From Frankia alni ACN14a (GTDB lineage: Bacteria > Actinomycetota > Actinomycetes > Frankiales > Frankiaceae): a DNA stretch of 64,000 nt. Location of the stretch: positions 1,048,962 to 1,112,961 of the forward strand of contig NC_008278.1 in assembly GCF_000058485.1 (NCBI RefSeq), read 5' to 3'. Below are positions 19,070 to 27,460 of the stretch, one piece after another. The notes beneath the pieces were generated by a model. It saw only the letters and a list, made by a program, of their open reading frames with translations. It searched no databases and had not been told where the DNA came from. The position numbers were made by a program, and so were the translations under genes. Numbering within the stretch: the first letter of the stretch is position 1; each line of letters begins with the position of its first letter.

Positions 19070-20005
19070 GTGCTGCCGGTGCTGCGCTGCCCGGTGTGCG
19101 CCGGCGCGCTGCATCGGGACGGCGGTGCCCTGCGTTGTGCCACCGGGCACGGTTTCGACCTCGGGCGCGGCGGTTACGTGAACCTGCGCACCGGCCGCGC
19201 CCGCCGGGTCGCCGGCGACACCGCCGCCATGGTCGCCGCGCGGGAGTCCTTCCTCGGGGCCGGGCACTACCGGCCGCTCACCACCCGGCTGGCCGAGCTC
19301 GCGACCGCCGGGCCGCCCGCCGTCCGAACGGCGCAGGCCCCGGGCCGGGAGGCGGGCACGATCACTCACCCCGCCTCGCGGGCCGATCCGGGGCTGGCCG
19401 ATCCGGGGCCGGCCGGCGCAGGGCCGGTGGTGCTCGAGATCGGGGCCGGCACCGGCCATCACCTGGCCGGAGTGCTCGCCGCGCTGCCCGCCGGGGCGGC
19501 CGGGGTCGCGGTCGACGTGTCGAAGTACGCGCTGCGCCGGGCCGCGCGGGCCCACCCCCGGATCGGCGCGGTCGCGTTCGACGCCGCCGGCCCGTGGCCG
19601 GTCGCCGACGGCTGCGTCACCGTGCTCCTCGACGTCTTCGCGCCGCGCAACCCGGCCGAGATGGGCAGGGTGCTCCGACCAGACGGGTTGCTCATCGTCG
19701 TCACCCCCGAACCGGGCCATCTCGCCGAGCTTCGGGACCCGCTCGGGCTGGTCGGGATCCAGCCGGACAAGGGCGACCGACTCGACGAGCGGATCGCCGA
19801 CCGGTTCGCCCCGGCCGCCGTCGAACGCCTGGACATTCCGCTCGTGCTGTCCCCCGACGAGGCCGTCGACCTGGCCCTGATGGGCCCGACCGGCCACCAC
19901 CGCACGGCCGAGGACCTGCGTGCTCGTGCGGCGGCGGCCTGGCCGCGGCGTCACGCCGCGGTGACCGTCCGCCTCGCGGTCCGGTGCTATCGGCCGCGCG
20001 GATGA
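19070..20005 (+). CDS. RlmA-like rRNA (guanine-N1) methyltransferase
   Basis: A 311-residue SAM-dependent methyltransferase. The N-terminus carries a zinc finger typical of RlmA/TlrB proteins (CPVCAGAL, then RCATGHGFD), followed by AARESFLGAGHYRPL, the SAM motif VLEIGAGTGHHLAG, VDVSKYALRRAARAHP and DVFAPRNPAEMGRVLRPDGLL. RlmA methylates G745 or G748 of 23S rRNA; members can give macrolide resistance. The only in-frame starts near the finger are GTG 19070 and GTG 19079. A Gly/Val-rich open stretch upstream has no start codon in frame. An Ala/Gly insertion of about 40 residues precedes the SAM motif. Confidence 0.85.
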   Translation: MLPVLRCPVCAGALHRDGGALRCATGHGFDLGRGGYVNLRTGRARRVAGDTAAMVAARESFLGAGHYRPLTTRLAELATAGPPAVRTAQAPGREAGTITHPASRADPGLADPGPAGAGPVVLEIGAGTGHHLAGVLAALPAGAAGVAVDVSKYALRRAARAHPRIGAVAFDAAGPWPVADGCVTVLLDVFAPRNPAEMGRVLRPDGLLIVVTPEPGHLAELRDPLGLVGIQPDKGDRLDERIADRFAPAAVERLDIPLVLSPDEAVDLALMGPTGHHRTAEDLRARAAAAWPRRHAAVTVRLAVRCYRPRG

Positions 20006-20189
20006 GGGACCGTTCGCTGCGCGATACCCGGCGGCGTCACCCCTTTGGTCATCCCGTTCAGGACCGGACCAGCCGTCGGCCCTGGCCTGCCTGCGCGGCG
20101 GTGCCCGGAGGGCGCCGGGACGGCCCGCACGGACACCGGCGGTCACACTCGACGGCCGGACACGGCTCGGCCGACGATGGAGGTTCGGA

Positions 20190-20969
20190 ATGGACATGGG
20201 ACTGCTCGGGCGGATCGCCGTCGTCACGGGGGCGAGCCGGGGCATCGGCCTGGCGGTGGTTCGGGCCCTGGTCGCCGAGGGCGCCACGGTGGTGGCCGGA
20301 GCCCGTCGCAGCTCGCCCGAGCTCGACGAGCTGGCGGCCGGCGGCGCGGTGCGGGTCCACCTGGTGGATCTGGCCACCCCCGACGGTCCGGCCGCGCTCG
20401 TCGAGCGGGCCGGCGAGCGGGTCGACATCCTGGTCAACAACGTCGGTTCCGCGCCCGCCCGGACCGGCGGGTTCGGCTCGGTCACCGACGAGATGTGGCT
20501 CGGAACACTCAACCTGAACCTGCTCGCCGCGGTGCGGGCAACCCGGGCGGCGCTGCCGCTGATGCTCGCCGCCGGTGGCGGATCCATCGTCACGATCAGT
20601 TCGGTGAACTCGGTCCTCGCCGATCCGGCGGTCATCGACTACTGCGCGGCGAAGGCCGCGCTGGCGAACTTCTGCAAGTCGCTGGCCCGGGAGGTCGGTG
20701 GCCGGGGCGTGCGGGTCAACACGGTCAGTCCCGGCCCGGTCGCCACCGACCTGTGGCTCGGGTCCGACGGCGTCGCCGCCACCGTCTCGCGAGCCACCGG
20801 CGCGGATCCCGCGAGCGTCGTCGACGCCGCGGCCGGCAGCTCCGTGACCGGCCGGTTCAGCACACCGGAGGAGGTCGCTGCCGCCGTCGTCCTGCTCGCC
20901 GGGGACCGCAGCGGGAACATCACCGGCGCGGACCTCCGGGTCGACGGGGGGATGGTACCCACCTGGTAG
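20190..20969 (+). CDS. short-chain dehydrogenase/reductase
   Basis: A classical SDR of 259 residues: cofactor loop VVTGASRGIGLAV, LVNNVGSAPA, catalytic Ser in ISSVNSV, YCAAK as the Y-x3-K pair, and a C-terminal VDGGMVPTW typical of FabG-like oxidoreductases. NAD(P)-dependent alcohol/ketone interconversion; substrate unknown. ATG 20190 has a GGAGG site about 7 bases upstream; ATG 20196 is possible. It stands alone between the methyltransferase and the cytochrome c cluster. Confidence 0.92.
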   Translation: MDMGLLGRIAVVTGASRGIGLAVVRALVAEGATVVAGARRSSPELDELAAGGAVRVHLVDLATPDGPAALVERAGERVDILVNNVGSAPARTGGFGSVTDEMWLGTLNLNLLAAVRATRAALPLMLAAGGGSIVTISSVNSVLADPAVIDYCAAKAALANFCKSLAREVGGRGVRVNTVSPGPVATDLWLGSDGVAATVSRATGADPASVVDAAAGSSVTGRFSTPEEVAAAVVLLAGDRSGNITGADLRVDGGMVPTW

Positions 20970-21045
20970 CCGCCGAGCCCAGTGGTGTCCGCCGTGTCGA
21001 ACTCCACGCGCGCCGGCCAGCCTGGCCGCCTACGCTGAGTTGAGT

Positions 21046-21063
21046 TCTACAGTTGGTCGTAGA
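21046..21063. promoter_or_regulatory. inverted repeat ahead of the cytochrome c maturation genes
   Basis: TCTAC and GTAGA arms around 8 bases (AGTTGGTC). Position and form resemble small dyad operators of winged-helix repressors such as BlaI/CopY types, but the match is too short to name a regulator. Confidence 0.3.
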
Positions 21064-21210
21064 CGGGTTCCGGGCCGGGAAGGGGCAGGGCACATACTGG
21101 TTCGCGTGGCGGAGAAGGGACGGCGGTCCGCGTCGGGTGACAGGTCGGACACGCCGGTGGCAGACGTTGTCCACGACCGGTTCGCCGGGTCGCGCCGGCA
21201 GCGGACCAGG

Positions 21211-21777
21211 ATGAGGCGGGTCGGGTTCGTCGCGGTGATGCTCGCGGTGGCGGGGTTCGCGGCGGCCTGTTCCGGCGGGGGAGGCACGGTCGACGCGACC
21301 GGCGGCGGAGGCTTCAACTTCGTCCAGCAGTCCGCCGGCAAGGACTTCGTCCCGGCCGGGAACCGGCACGAGGCGCCCCGACTGGCCGGGAAGAACCTCG
21401 ACGGTGCCGACTTCGACGTCGCGTCCCTGCGCGGCAAGATCGTCGTGGTCAACTTCTGGGCCTCGTGGTGCGCTCCCTGCCGGGCGGAGACGCCGGGTCT
21501 GGTGCGGCTCTCCAAGGCGAACCCGACGGTGGCGTTCCTCGGCGTCAACGAGAAGGACCCGTCGGGCGCCAAGGCCTTCGTGCGTGACAACGGCGTGCCG
21601 TACCCGAGCGTCGTCGACCGGCTGGGCACGCTCGCCGCTGGCTGGCCGGTCGCCCCGGGACTGCCGTCGACCTTCGTGCTCGACGCGGACGGGCGCATCG
21701 CGGCCCGGTTCACCGGCCCGGTCGTGCCCGACGACGACCTCAAGCCCGTGCTGACCCGGTTGCAGGCCGAGGCGTGA
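21211..21777 (+). CDS. resA: ResA/TlpA-like thiol-disulfide oxidoreductase lipoprotein
   Basis: A membrane-anchored thioredoxin-fold protein that reduces apocytochrome c haem-site cysteines. The signal peptide ends in the lipobox GFAAAC; the active site is WASWCAPCRAE, with the cis-Pro loop GLPSTFVLDADG. ATG 21211 puts a short MRR n-region before the hydrophobic core; GTG 21106 would add 35 residues and is less likely. First of four genes for system II cytochrome c maturation, each joined by a short gap or overlap. Confidence 0.93.
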   Translation: MRRVGFVAVMLAVAGFAAACSGGGGTVDATGGGGFNFVQQSAGKDFVPAGNRHEAPRLAGKNLDGADFDVASLRGKIVVVNFWASWCAPCRAETPGLVRLSKANPTVAFLGVNEKDPSGAKAFVRDNGVPYPSVVDRLGTLAAGWPVAPGLPSTFVLDADGRIAARFTGPVVPDDDLKPVLTRLQAEA

Positions 21778-21811
21778 GCGGGCGGCGGCCGAGCGGGACG
21801 GGGGACCCGCG

Positions 21812-22876
21812 GTGAGCGTGGTCGGGCTCGTCACGGACGGGCCCGTGCTGCTCGCCGCCCCGGTCGCGGCGGCCGCCGGGCTGCTGTCCTTCCTGTCACC
21901 GTGCGTGCTGCCCCTGGTGCCCGGCTACCTCAGCTTCATCACCGGCCTGTCCGGCGAGGAGCTCCAGGACCGCCAGCGCCGCCCCGCTCGGCCACCGGCC
22001 AGCTCGCCCGAGCCCGAGCCCACGCCTGCGGCGGCCATGGCCGCCGCCGTGGCCGCGCCGCCGCTGCCGGCACCGGCCGGCGCACCGCTGCGGGTCGGCC
22101 GGGTCGGTCCGTTCGCGGCCGGCGACGGGCGCAATGCCGGCGACGGGCGCAACGCCGGCGACGGGCGCAACGCCGGCGACGGGCGCGTCGGTGACGTCGG
22201 CGACGTCGGTGACGTCGGAGGTGCCGGGAACGGCGCGGGCGGTGGGTGGTTCGCGGGTCTCGGGCCGCGGCTGGGCCGGCTGCGCGTCGGCGGGCGGGTC
22301 GCCGCCGGCACCGGCCTGTTCGTGCTCGGGTTCACCGCGGTGTTCGTCTCCTTCGGTGCGGCCTTCGGCGGACTCGGTCAGTGGCTGGTCCGCCATCAGG
22401 TCGGGGTGAGCCAGATCCTGGGGGCGTTCACCATCGTCATGGGTCTGGCCTTCGCCGGGATGTTCTCCCGGATGTCCTGGGCGAACCGCGAGTGGCGCAT
22501 CCACCGGCTGCCGCGCCCCGGCCTGCTCGGCGCGCCGGTGCTCGGTGTGCTGTTCGGCATCGGCTGGACCCCCTGCCTCGGCCCCACGCTGGCGGCGGTG
22601 CAGGGGCTGGCGGTGACGAGTGCGACGGCCGGGCGGGGCGCGTTCCTCTCCGCCGTGTACTGCCTCGGACTCGGGTTGCCGTTCCTCGCCGTCGGGCTCG
22701 CCTTCCGGCGTGCCGTCGGCGCCCTGCACCTGCTGCGGCGACACACCCGCGCCCTGACCCTGGCCGGTGGCGTGCTGCTCGTCGCGGTCGGGGTGCTTCA
22801 ACTCACCGGGGAGTGGGCCGACCTGATCGCGAACCTGCGGCCCTATGCCCCCGGCTTCTCGGAGACGCCGCTGTGA
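21812..22876 (+). CDS. ccdA: CcdA-family transmembrane thiol reductant carrier
   Basis: Passes electrons from cytoplasmic thioredoxin to the ResA-like protein across the membrane. The first helix holds FLSPCVLPLVPGYLSF with the catalytic Cys; the second Cys is in GWTPCLGPTLAAVQGL. Six or so hydrophobic helices. Between helix 1 and helix 2 is an unusual loop of about 110 residues (22000-22290) containing 18-base tandem repeats and GDV repeats; normal CcdA has a short loop here. GTG start 35 bases after resA; the stop overlaps the resB start (GTGA). Confidence 0.94.
   Translation: MSVVGLVTDGPVLLAAPVAAAAGLLSFLSPCVLPLVPGYLSFITGLSGEELQDRQRRPARPPASSPEPEPTPAAAMAAAVAAPPLPAPAGAPLRVGRVGPFAAGDGRNAGDGRNAGDGRNAGDGRVGDVGDVGDVGGAGNGAGGGWFAGLGPRLGRLRVGGRVAAGTGLFVLGFTAVFVSFGAAFGGLGQWLVRHQVGVSQILGAFTIVMGLAFAGMFSRMSWANREWRIHRLPRPGLLGAPVLGVLFGIGWTPCLGPTLAAVQGLAVTSATAGRGAFLSAVYCLGLGLPFLAVGLAFRRAVGALHLLRRHTRALTLAGGVLLVAVGVLQLTGEWADLIANLRPYAPGFSETPL
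22119..22225 (+). repeat. in-frame tandem repeats inside ccdA
   Basis: Three and a half 18-base units (GCCGGCGACGGGCGCAAC, encoding AGDGRN) followed by 9-base GTCGGTGAC-type units encoding GDV. All units are multiples of three, so the frame is kept. They encode a flexible acidic loop in the cytoplasmic or periplasmic connector. Confidence 0.85.
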
Positions 22877-25050
22877 CCTCTTCCACCCGTCCCCACCAGC
22901 CTGCCGGTGCGGCCACCGACCTCGCGCCGAAGCCGGGCCCCGGCGACCCGGCCGCGGCCGATCCGGCGGGCACCCTGGATTCGGCGGGCACCATCGACGA
23001 GGAGGCCGTCGGGTTCGACCCGGACTCCTCGGGCGGGCGTCGACTGCCCGAGGGGCACGCCGATGCCCGCGTCGCCGTCGCGCCGGACGCGTTCGCGCCA
23101 CCCGGGGCCGACCGGGCTGACGGGCTCGACCCGGACCCGGCCCCTGCGGGGGGAGCTCGCCGCGCCGCAGCCGGAGGTGCTCGCCGCGCCGCGGCCGGGG
23201 GGGCCGACGGCGCCGGCGGGCAACCCGGCCCGGCGCCGGGCGGGACCCGGGCCGGGCGGCATCCGGCGTTGGCGCTCGCGGTCCGCTCCTGGCGTCAGCT
23301 CACCAGCATGCGCACCGCGTTGGTACTGCTGTTCCTGCTCGCCCTGGCCGCCGTGCCGGGGTCGCTGCTGCCACAGCGCAACATCAACCCGATGCGGGTC
23401 GATCAGTACCTGTCGAAGCACCAGACCCTCGGGCCCCTGCTCGACAAGCTCTCCGGCTTCGACGTCTTCGCCGCCCCCTGGTTCGCGGCGATCTACCTGC
23501 TGCTGTTCATCTCGCTGATCGGCTGCCTGTCGTCGCGCATCCGCTGGCATGCCAGGGCGCTGTTCACCGCCCCGCCGAAGGCGCCGGCGCGGCCCGGCCG
23601 GCTGCCGGGTGGCAGTGCGTGGACCAGCCCGCTGGCCCCCGCCGACGCGACGGCCGCCGCGCGCGCGGCGCTGCGCCGGCGCCGGTTCCGCGCCAGCGTC
23701 GCCCGCGCCGGGACGCGGCGGCCGGACGGTTCGGCGGACCACTCCGTCGCGGCCGAGAAGGGCTACCTGCGCGAGACGGGCAACCTCGTCTTCCACGTCG
23801 CGCTGGTCGGGCTGCTCGCCGCGGTCGGCTTCGGCTCCTGGTTCGGCTACCAGGGGACCACGCTCGTCGTCACCGGGGACAGCATGGCCAACACGATCAT
23901 CTCGTACGACCAGTTCAGCGGCGGCAAGCTCGTCGACACCGCGAAGCTGCGCCCGTTCTCGCTGACGCTGAACCGCTTCGCGGCCGCCTACGAGCCGAAC
24001 GGCGAGCCGTCGGACTTCCGCGCCGACGTCACCTACTCGCCCGACCTGGACGCACCGACCCGGCAGGCGACGATCCGGGTGAACCATCCGCTGGTCCTCG
24101 GCAACGCCAAGATCTACCTCATCGGGCACGGGTACGCCCCGCACTTCGTCCTGCGCGACGCCCGGGGCCGGACCGTCTGGCAGGGCAACGTGCCCTGCAC
24201 CCCGCGCGACGGGATGTTCACCTCGACCTGCACGGTCAAGATTCCCGACACGGGCCTGGCGCCGCTCGGCGTCCGCAAGGAGCCCCAGCAGCTTGCCTTC
24301 AGCGGCGTGTTCACCCCGACGACGCACCTCGACCCGACCCAGGGCTACGTCTCGACCTTCCCGGCGGCCCGCGCACCCGGCCTGACGATCACCGGTTTCG
24401 TCGGCAACCTCCACCTCGACGAGGGCGTGCCCCAGAACGTGTACACGGTCGACACCCGGGACATGCGCCAGCTCACCCTGACCGGCCCGGCCGGAGCGGC
24501 CCGCAACGCTCAGGTGCTCGCTGTGAACAACCCCCGGCAGCGGACCCTGACCGGGCTGCCCGGCGGGCTGAGCCTCGAAGCCGACAGCGTCGCGGAGTTC
24601 GCCACCTTCCAGGTGAAGTCCGACCCGTTCAAGCGGGAGGCCCTGATCTTCGCGGTGCTCATCATCGTCGGGCTGATCGCCAGCCTGCGGGTGCACCGCC
24701 GCCGCCTGTGGGTCCGGGCGAGCCCGGCGCCCGGCGGCGGTTCCGTCGTCGAGATCGGCGGCCTGTCCCGGTCGCACGGGGACGGCTTCGTCGTCGAGCT
24801 CGGCCAGCTCACCACCCTCGTCCGCGAGGCCACCGGCCCGACCGGCGGACGGGATCCGGCGCCGTCGGCGGGGTCGCCGGGGTCGCCGGGGTCGCCCGAG
24901 TCGGCGGGTCCGGCGGCACCGTCCGGGGCCGTGGCACCGCCGGACACGTCCGCGGCGCCGGGCACTGGCGCCGCGGCGCCGGGCACTACGGAATCGCGCG
25001 GCACCGCAGCCGGTGGCGCCGCGTCGAACGCCAGCGAACGGGAGCACTGA
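22873..25050 (+). CDS. resB: cytochrome c biogenesis protein ResB (Ccs1)
   Basis: With CcsA forms the system II haem export and ligation complex. Residues 1-130 are Ala/Pro/Asp-rich and cytosolic; the ResB domain begins at WRQLTSMRTALVLLFLL, with MRVDQYLSKH, a second and third helix (WFAAIYLLLFISLIGC; LVFHVALVGLLAAVGF), a large extracytoplasmic domain, and a last helix EALIFAVLIIVGLIASLRVHRRR. An Ala/Pro/Ser-rich tail with GSPGSPGSP units ends the protein. At 725 residues it is longer than usual because of the two tails. GTG 22873 overlaps the ccdA stop; its own stop overlaps the next ATG. Confidence 0.94.
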   Translation: MTSSTRPHQPAGAATDLAPKPGPGDPAAADPAGTLDSAGTIDEEAVGFDPDSSGGRRLPEGHADARVAVAPDAFAPPGADRADGLDPDPAPAGGARRAAAGGARRAAAGGADGAGGQPGPAPGGTRAGRHPALALAVRSWRQLTSMRTALVLLFLLALAAVPGSLLPQRNINPMRVDQYLSKHQTLGPLLDKLSGFDVFAAPWFAAIYLLLFISLIGCLSSRIRWHARALFTAPPKAPARPGRLPGGSAWTSPLAPADATAAARAALRRRRFRASVARAGTRRPDGSADHSVAAEKGYLRETGNLVFHVALVGLLAAVGFGSWFGYQGTTLVVTGDSMANTIISYDQFSGGKLVDTAKLRPFSLTLNRFAAAYEPNGEPSDFRADVTYSPDLDAPTRQATIRVNHPLVLGNAKIYLIGHGYAPHFVLRDARGRTVWQGNVPCTPRDGMFTSTCTVKIPDTGLAPLGVRKEPQQLAFSGVFTPTTHLDPTQGYVSTFPAARAPGLTITGFVGNLHLDEGVPQNVYTVDTRDMRQLTLTGPAGAARNAQVLAVNNPRQRTLTGLPGGLSLEADSVAEFATFQVKSDPFKREALIFAVLIIVGLIASLRVHRRRLWVRASPAPGGGSVVEIGGLSRSHGDGFVVELGQLTTLVREATGPTGGRDPAPSAGSPGSPGSPESAGPAAPSGAVAPPDTSAAPGTGAAAPGTTESRGTAAGGAASNASEREH

Positions 25051-26204
25051 TGGCGGTCAACGAGGGCGTAGCCAGCCTCTCCGATCATCTGTTCGGCAGC
25101 GGCATGGCGGTCTACGCCGCGGCCATGCTCGGCTACGCGGCCGAGTTCGCGTTCAGCCGCCTGGGCGCGCGCCGCGGTGCCGCGGAGCTGGCGGTCGAGG
25201 TTCCCGCCGCCCGCGCGGCCGATCGGCCGGCCGTGCTCGTCGGGGCCGGCGCCCCCGCGGACGCCGGATCCGTCGCGGAGATCGACCCGGACGATCCCGC
25301 CGCGGCCGCGCTCGCGGCGGCGCGCGCCCGCGAGATCGAGGCGGTGCGCCAGCGGGACACCGCCGCTCACACCCTGGTCGCCGGCAACGACGGCGACGTC
25401 GAGGTGCCCGCCCGCGCCCAGTGGATCGGGCGGATCGCCGTGCTGCTCACGGTGGTGGGCTGGGCGCTGCACCTGGGCTCGGTCGTCACCCGTGGCATCG
25501 CGGCGGACCGGGTGCCCTGGGGCAACATGTACGAGTACTCGTCGATGATCTGCCTGATCGCGGTCACGACGTTCCTCGCCCTGATGACCCGGCAGCGGGT
25601 CCGCTGGCTGGGCGTCTTCGTCATGGTGCCGGTGGTGCTCTACCTCGGCTTCGCCGGCACGGTGCTCTACGTCGCGCCCGGGCCCCTGGTGCCCGCGCTC
25701 AACTCGTACTGGCTGAAGATCCACGTGGTCGGTGCGATCGTCTCCAGCGGGGTGTTCCTGATCTCCGCGGTGACCACGGTGCTGTTCCTGGTCAAGGAGC
25801 GCTGGGAGAACCGGCTCGCCGAGGTGGCGGCCGGCCGGGCCGACGCCAGCCGCGCGATGCAGAGCCGCGGCGGCATCGTGATGCGCCTGCCGTCGTCCGC
25901 GGCTCTCGACACCCTGTCCTACCGGGTCATCGCGTTCGCGTTCCCGATCTGGACCTTCGCGATCATCGCCGGGGCGATCTGGGCCGAGGCGGCGTGGGGC
26001 CGGTACTGGGGCTGGGACCCCAAGGAGACCTGGTCGTTCATCACCTGGGTCTGCTATGCGGCCTACCTGCACGCGCGGGCGACCGCAGGCTGGCGGGGCC
26101 GGCGGGCCGCCGCCATCTCCCTGGTCGCGTTCACCGCGCTGTTCGTGGACTACTACCTGGTGAACCTCGTTATCACCGGCCTGCACTCCTACGCGGGCGT
26201 CTGA
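25050..26204 (+). CDS. ccsA: cytochrome c assembly protein CcsA/CcsB
   Basis: An integral membrane haem-handling subunit, partner of ResB. The tryptophan-rich WWD-type motif WGRYWGWDPKETWSF lies near the C-terminus, flanked by conserved His regions (LKIHVVGAIVSSG; YAAYLHARA). About eight helices. The ATG overlaps the resB stop (TGATG). A hydrophilic insert of some 65 residues follows the first helix. Completes the ResA-CcdA-ResB-CcsA set needed for c-type cytochromes, such as those of the bc1 complex. Confidence 0.95.
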   Translation: MAVNEGVASLSDHLFGSGMAVYAAAMLGYAAEFAFSRLGARRGAAELAVEVPAARAADRPAVLVGAGAPADAGSVAEIDPDDPAAAALAAARAREIEAVRQRDTAAHTLVAGNDGDVEVPARAQWIGRIAVLLTVVGWALHLGSVVTRGIAADRVPWGNMYEYSSMICLIAVTTFLALMTRQRVRWLGVFVMVPVVLYLGFAGTVLYVAPGPLVPALNSYWLKIHVVGAIVSSGVFLISAVTTVLFLVKERWENRLAEVAAGRADASRAMQSRGGIVMRLPSSAALDTLSYRVIAFAFPIWTFAIIAGAIWAEAAWGRYWGWDPKETWSFITWVCYAAYLHARATAGWRGRRAAAISLVAFTALFVDYYLVNLVITGLHSYAGV

Positions 26205-26234
26205 CCAACGGCGGCCGCCGACCCAGGGTCGGGC

Positions 26235-26258
26235 GGGGCCCCGGGCCTCCGGGGCCCC
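26235..26258. terminator. GC hairpin after the cytochrome c maturation genes
   Basis: Perfect 10-bp arms GGGGCCCCGG and CCGGGGCCCC with a GCCT loop, 30 bases after the ccsA stop. There is no T-run, but the position and stability fit an actinobacterial terminator. Confidence 0.7.
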
Positions 26259-26696
26259 TGCACGCGTCCCTGGTGGTGATCAGGGGCGCGGACGACGCGG
26301 TGGCGTCCACGCCCCCGGAGCGTGCCACGGTCACGAACCGGTGACAGCCGGCTTGGGGACGTGCGGGTATCGCGGTGCGATGGGCCCGGTTCTCGGGTTC
26401 ACCGGGCAGAACGCACCGCACCCGGCCCTGCCGGCAGGATCGCCCTCGCGGCCGAGCGTGGCCCCGGGTCCCGGAGCAGTCTCGGACGGCCGAGCTCGGT
26501 TCAGCTCGGCCGTGACCGGTGTGGCCAGGTGCGGGTGCACGCGGTGCCGCATGGGCCGCCCGGGCGTGTGGTGCGGCCCGGGCGTGGGTGCGGCCCGGGC
26601 GTGGGTGCCGTCCAAGTGTGTGGTGCGGTTCGGGCCGAGCGGGTATGGCCTTGGGGGGATAGGGCGGTGCCGCCTCGGCTTGGGGCAGGGGCGGTG
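26259..26696. other. gene-free convergent region with G-rich repeats
   Basis: About 440 bases between ccsA and a convergent gene. At 26566-26615 there are direct repeats of a GGTGCGGCCCGGGCGTG unit, two exact copies and decayed flanking ones. No gene supported. Confidence 0.5.
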
Positions 26697-27113
26697 TCAG
26701 CCGCGGGCGGACGGCGGCTCCGCGTCGCCGCCGCGGATGCGGTCCGCGAGCTCGCGGAGGAACTCCGGGTCGTCGTCCGGGCCCTTGGGGCGCACGGCCG
26801 GGCGCCGGGTACCCATCCGCGAGCCGGGCCGTCCCAGGCCCCCCTCGCGGCGGTCGACGTCCCAGGTCGGACGCTGGCCGAAGGCCGGGTGGTCCGAGAC
26901 CGCGCGCCGCGGCGGGCGCGCTCCGAGCCCGTTCGCCCGCGGCCGTCCGAAGAAGTACCACGCGACGGCACCAGCGAGGGCGAAGAGAACCACGACCACG
27001 ATCCAGATCGGTTTGGACAGACCGCGTACCTCGTCGGACGGGGTCCCGAACACGTCGGCGACCATGTACGCCCAGAAACCGATGAACACGAAACTCAGTG
27101 CGAGGCCCAGCAC
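26697..27113 (-). CDS. small membrane protein with PLDc_N-like domain
   Basis: 138 residues. Two hydrophobic helices (LGLALSFVFIGFWAYMVADVF; IWIVVVVLFALAGAVAWYFFG) with the intervening sequence typical of the phospholipase D nuclease N-terminal (PLDc_N) membrane module, followed by a charged cytosolic tail ending in a FLRELADRIR helix. The enzymatic PLD domain is absent, so it is not a phospholipase; the module is a membrane anchor of unknown purpose. Convergent with ccsA and divergent from the UbiD-like gene. Confidence 0.8.
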   Translation of the reverse strand: MLGLALSFVFIGFWAYMVADVFGTPSDEVRGLSKPIWIVVVVLFALAGAVAWYFFGRPRANGLGARPPRRAVSDHPAFGQRPTWDVDRREGGLGRPGSRMGTRRPAVRPKGPDDDPEFLRELADRIRGGDAEPPSARG

Positions 27114-27460
27114 AGGCTGGTCGCTCCTTCCGCTCTCCTTGATCGATTACATCCGGTTCGACATATCGGGTATGAACATCGGTCGGCGGGTGTGTAGTCC
27201 CGGCCCTACGCGGCATCGCCGAAGGGGGCAGACGAGCGTGCGGCGCCCTCCCCGGAGAGCGCACATGTCGCGGTGATGGCCGGCCCGTGTATCCCTAGTG
27301 TGCCCTCCGGCCCCGGCCCGCGTCCGGCCGGTCCGCCATCAGCCGCTGCCGGCGTCCGCCCGCTTACCGTTACAGCCGCGCGTCGTGACTCCCCGGGTTT
27401 CAACTGTGACGGATGGTGGGAGCCCGGACGGCCGGGCGCGCCGGCTGCCAGGATGGAGGC
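27114..27460. other. divergent intergenic region ahead of the menaquinone genes
   Basis: 347 bases without a gene, somewhat less GC-rich at 27130-27200 (GATCGATTACATCC). It should hold promoters for the PLDc_N-like gene and the UbiD-like gene, but no confident hexamer pair was found. The GGATGGAGG site of the downstream gene ends at 27459. Confidence 0.45.

Noticed and set aside
26341-27276. Plus-strand frame between ccsA and the UbiD-like gene
   Set aside because: It passes over the minus-strand PLDc_N-like gene, which has clear membrane helices, and its own translation is low-complexity.
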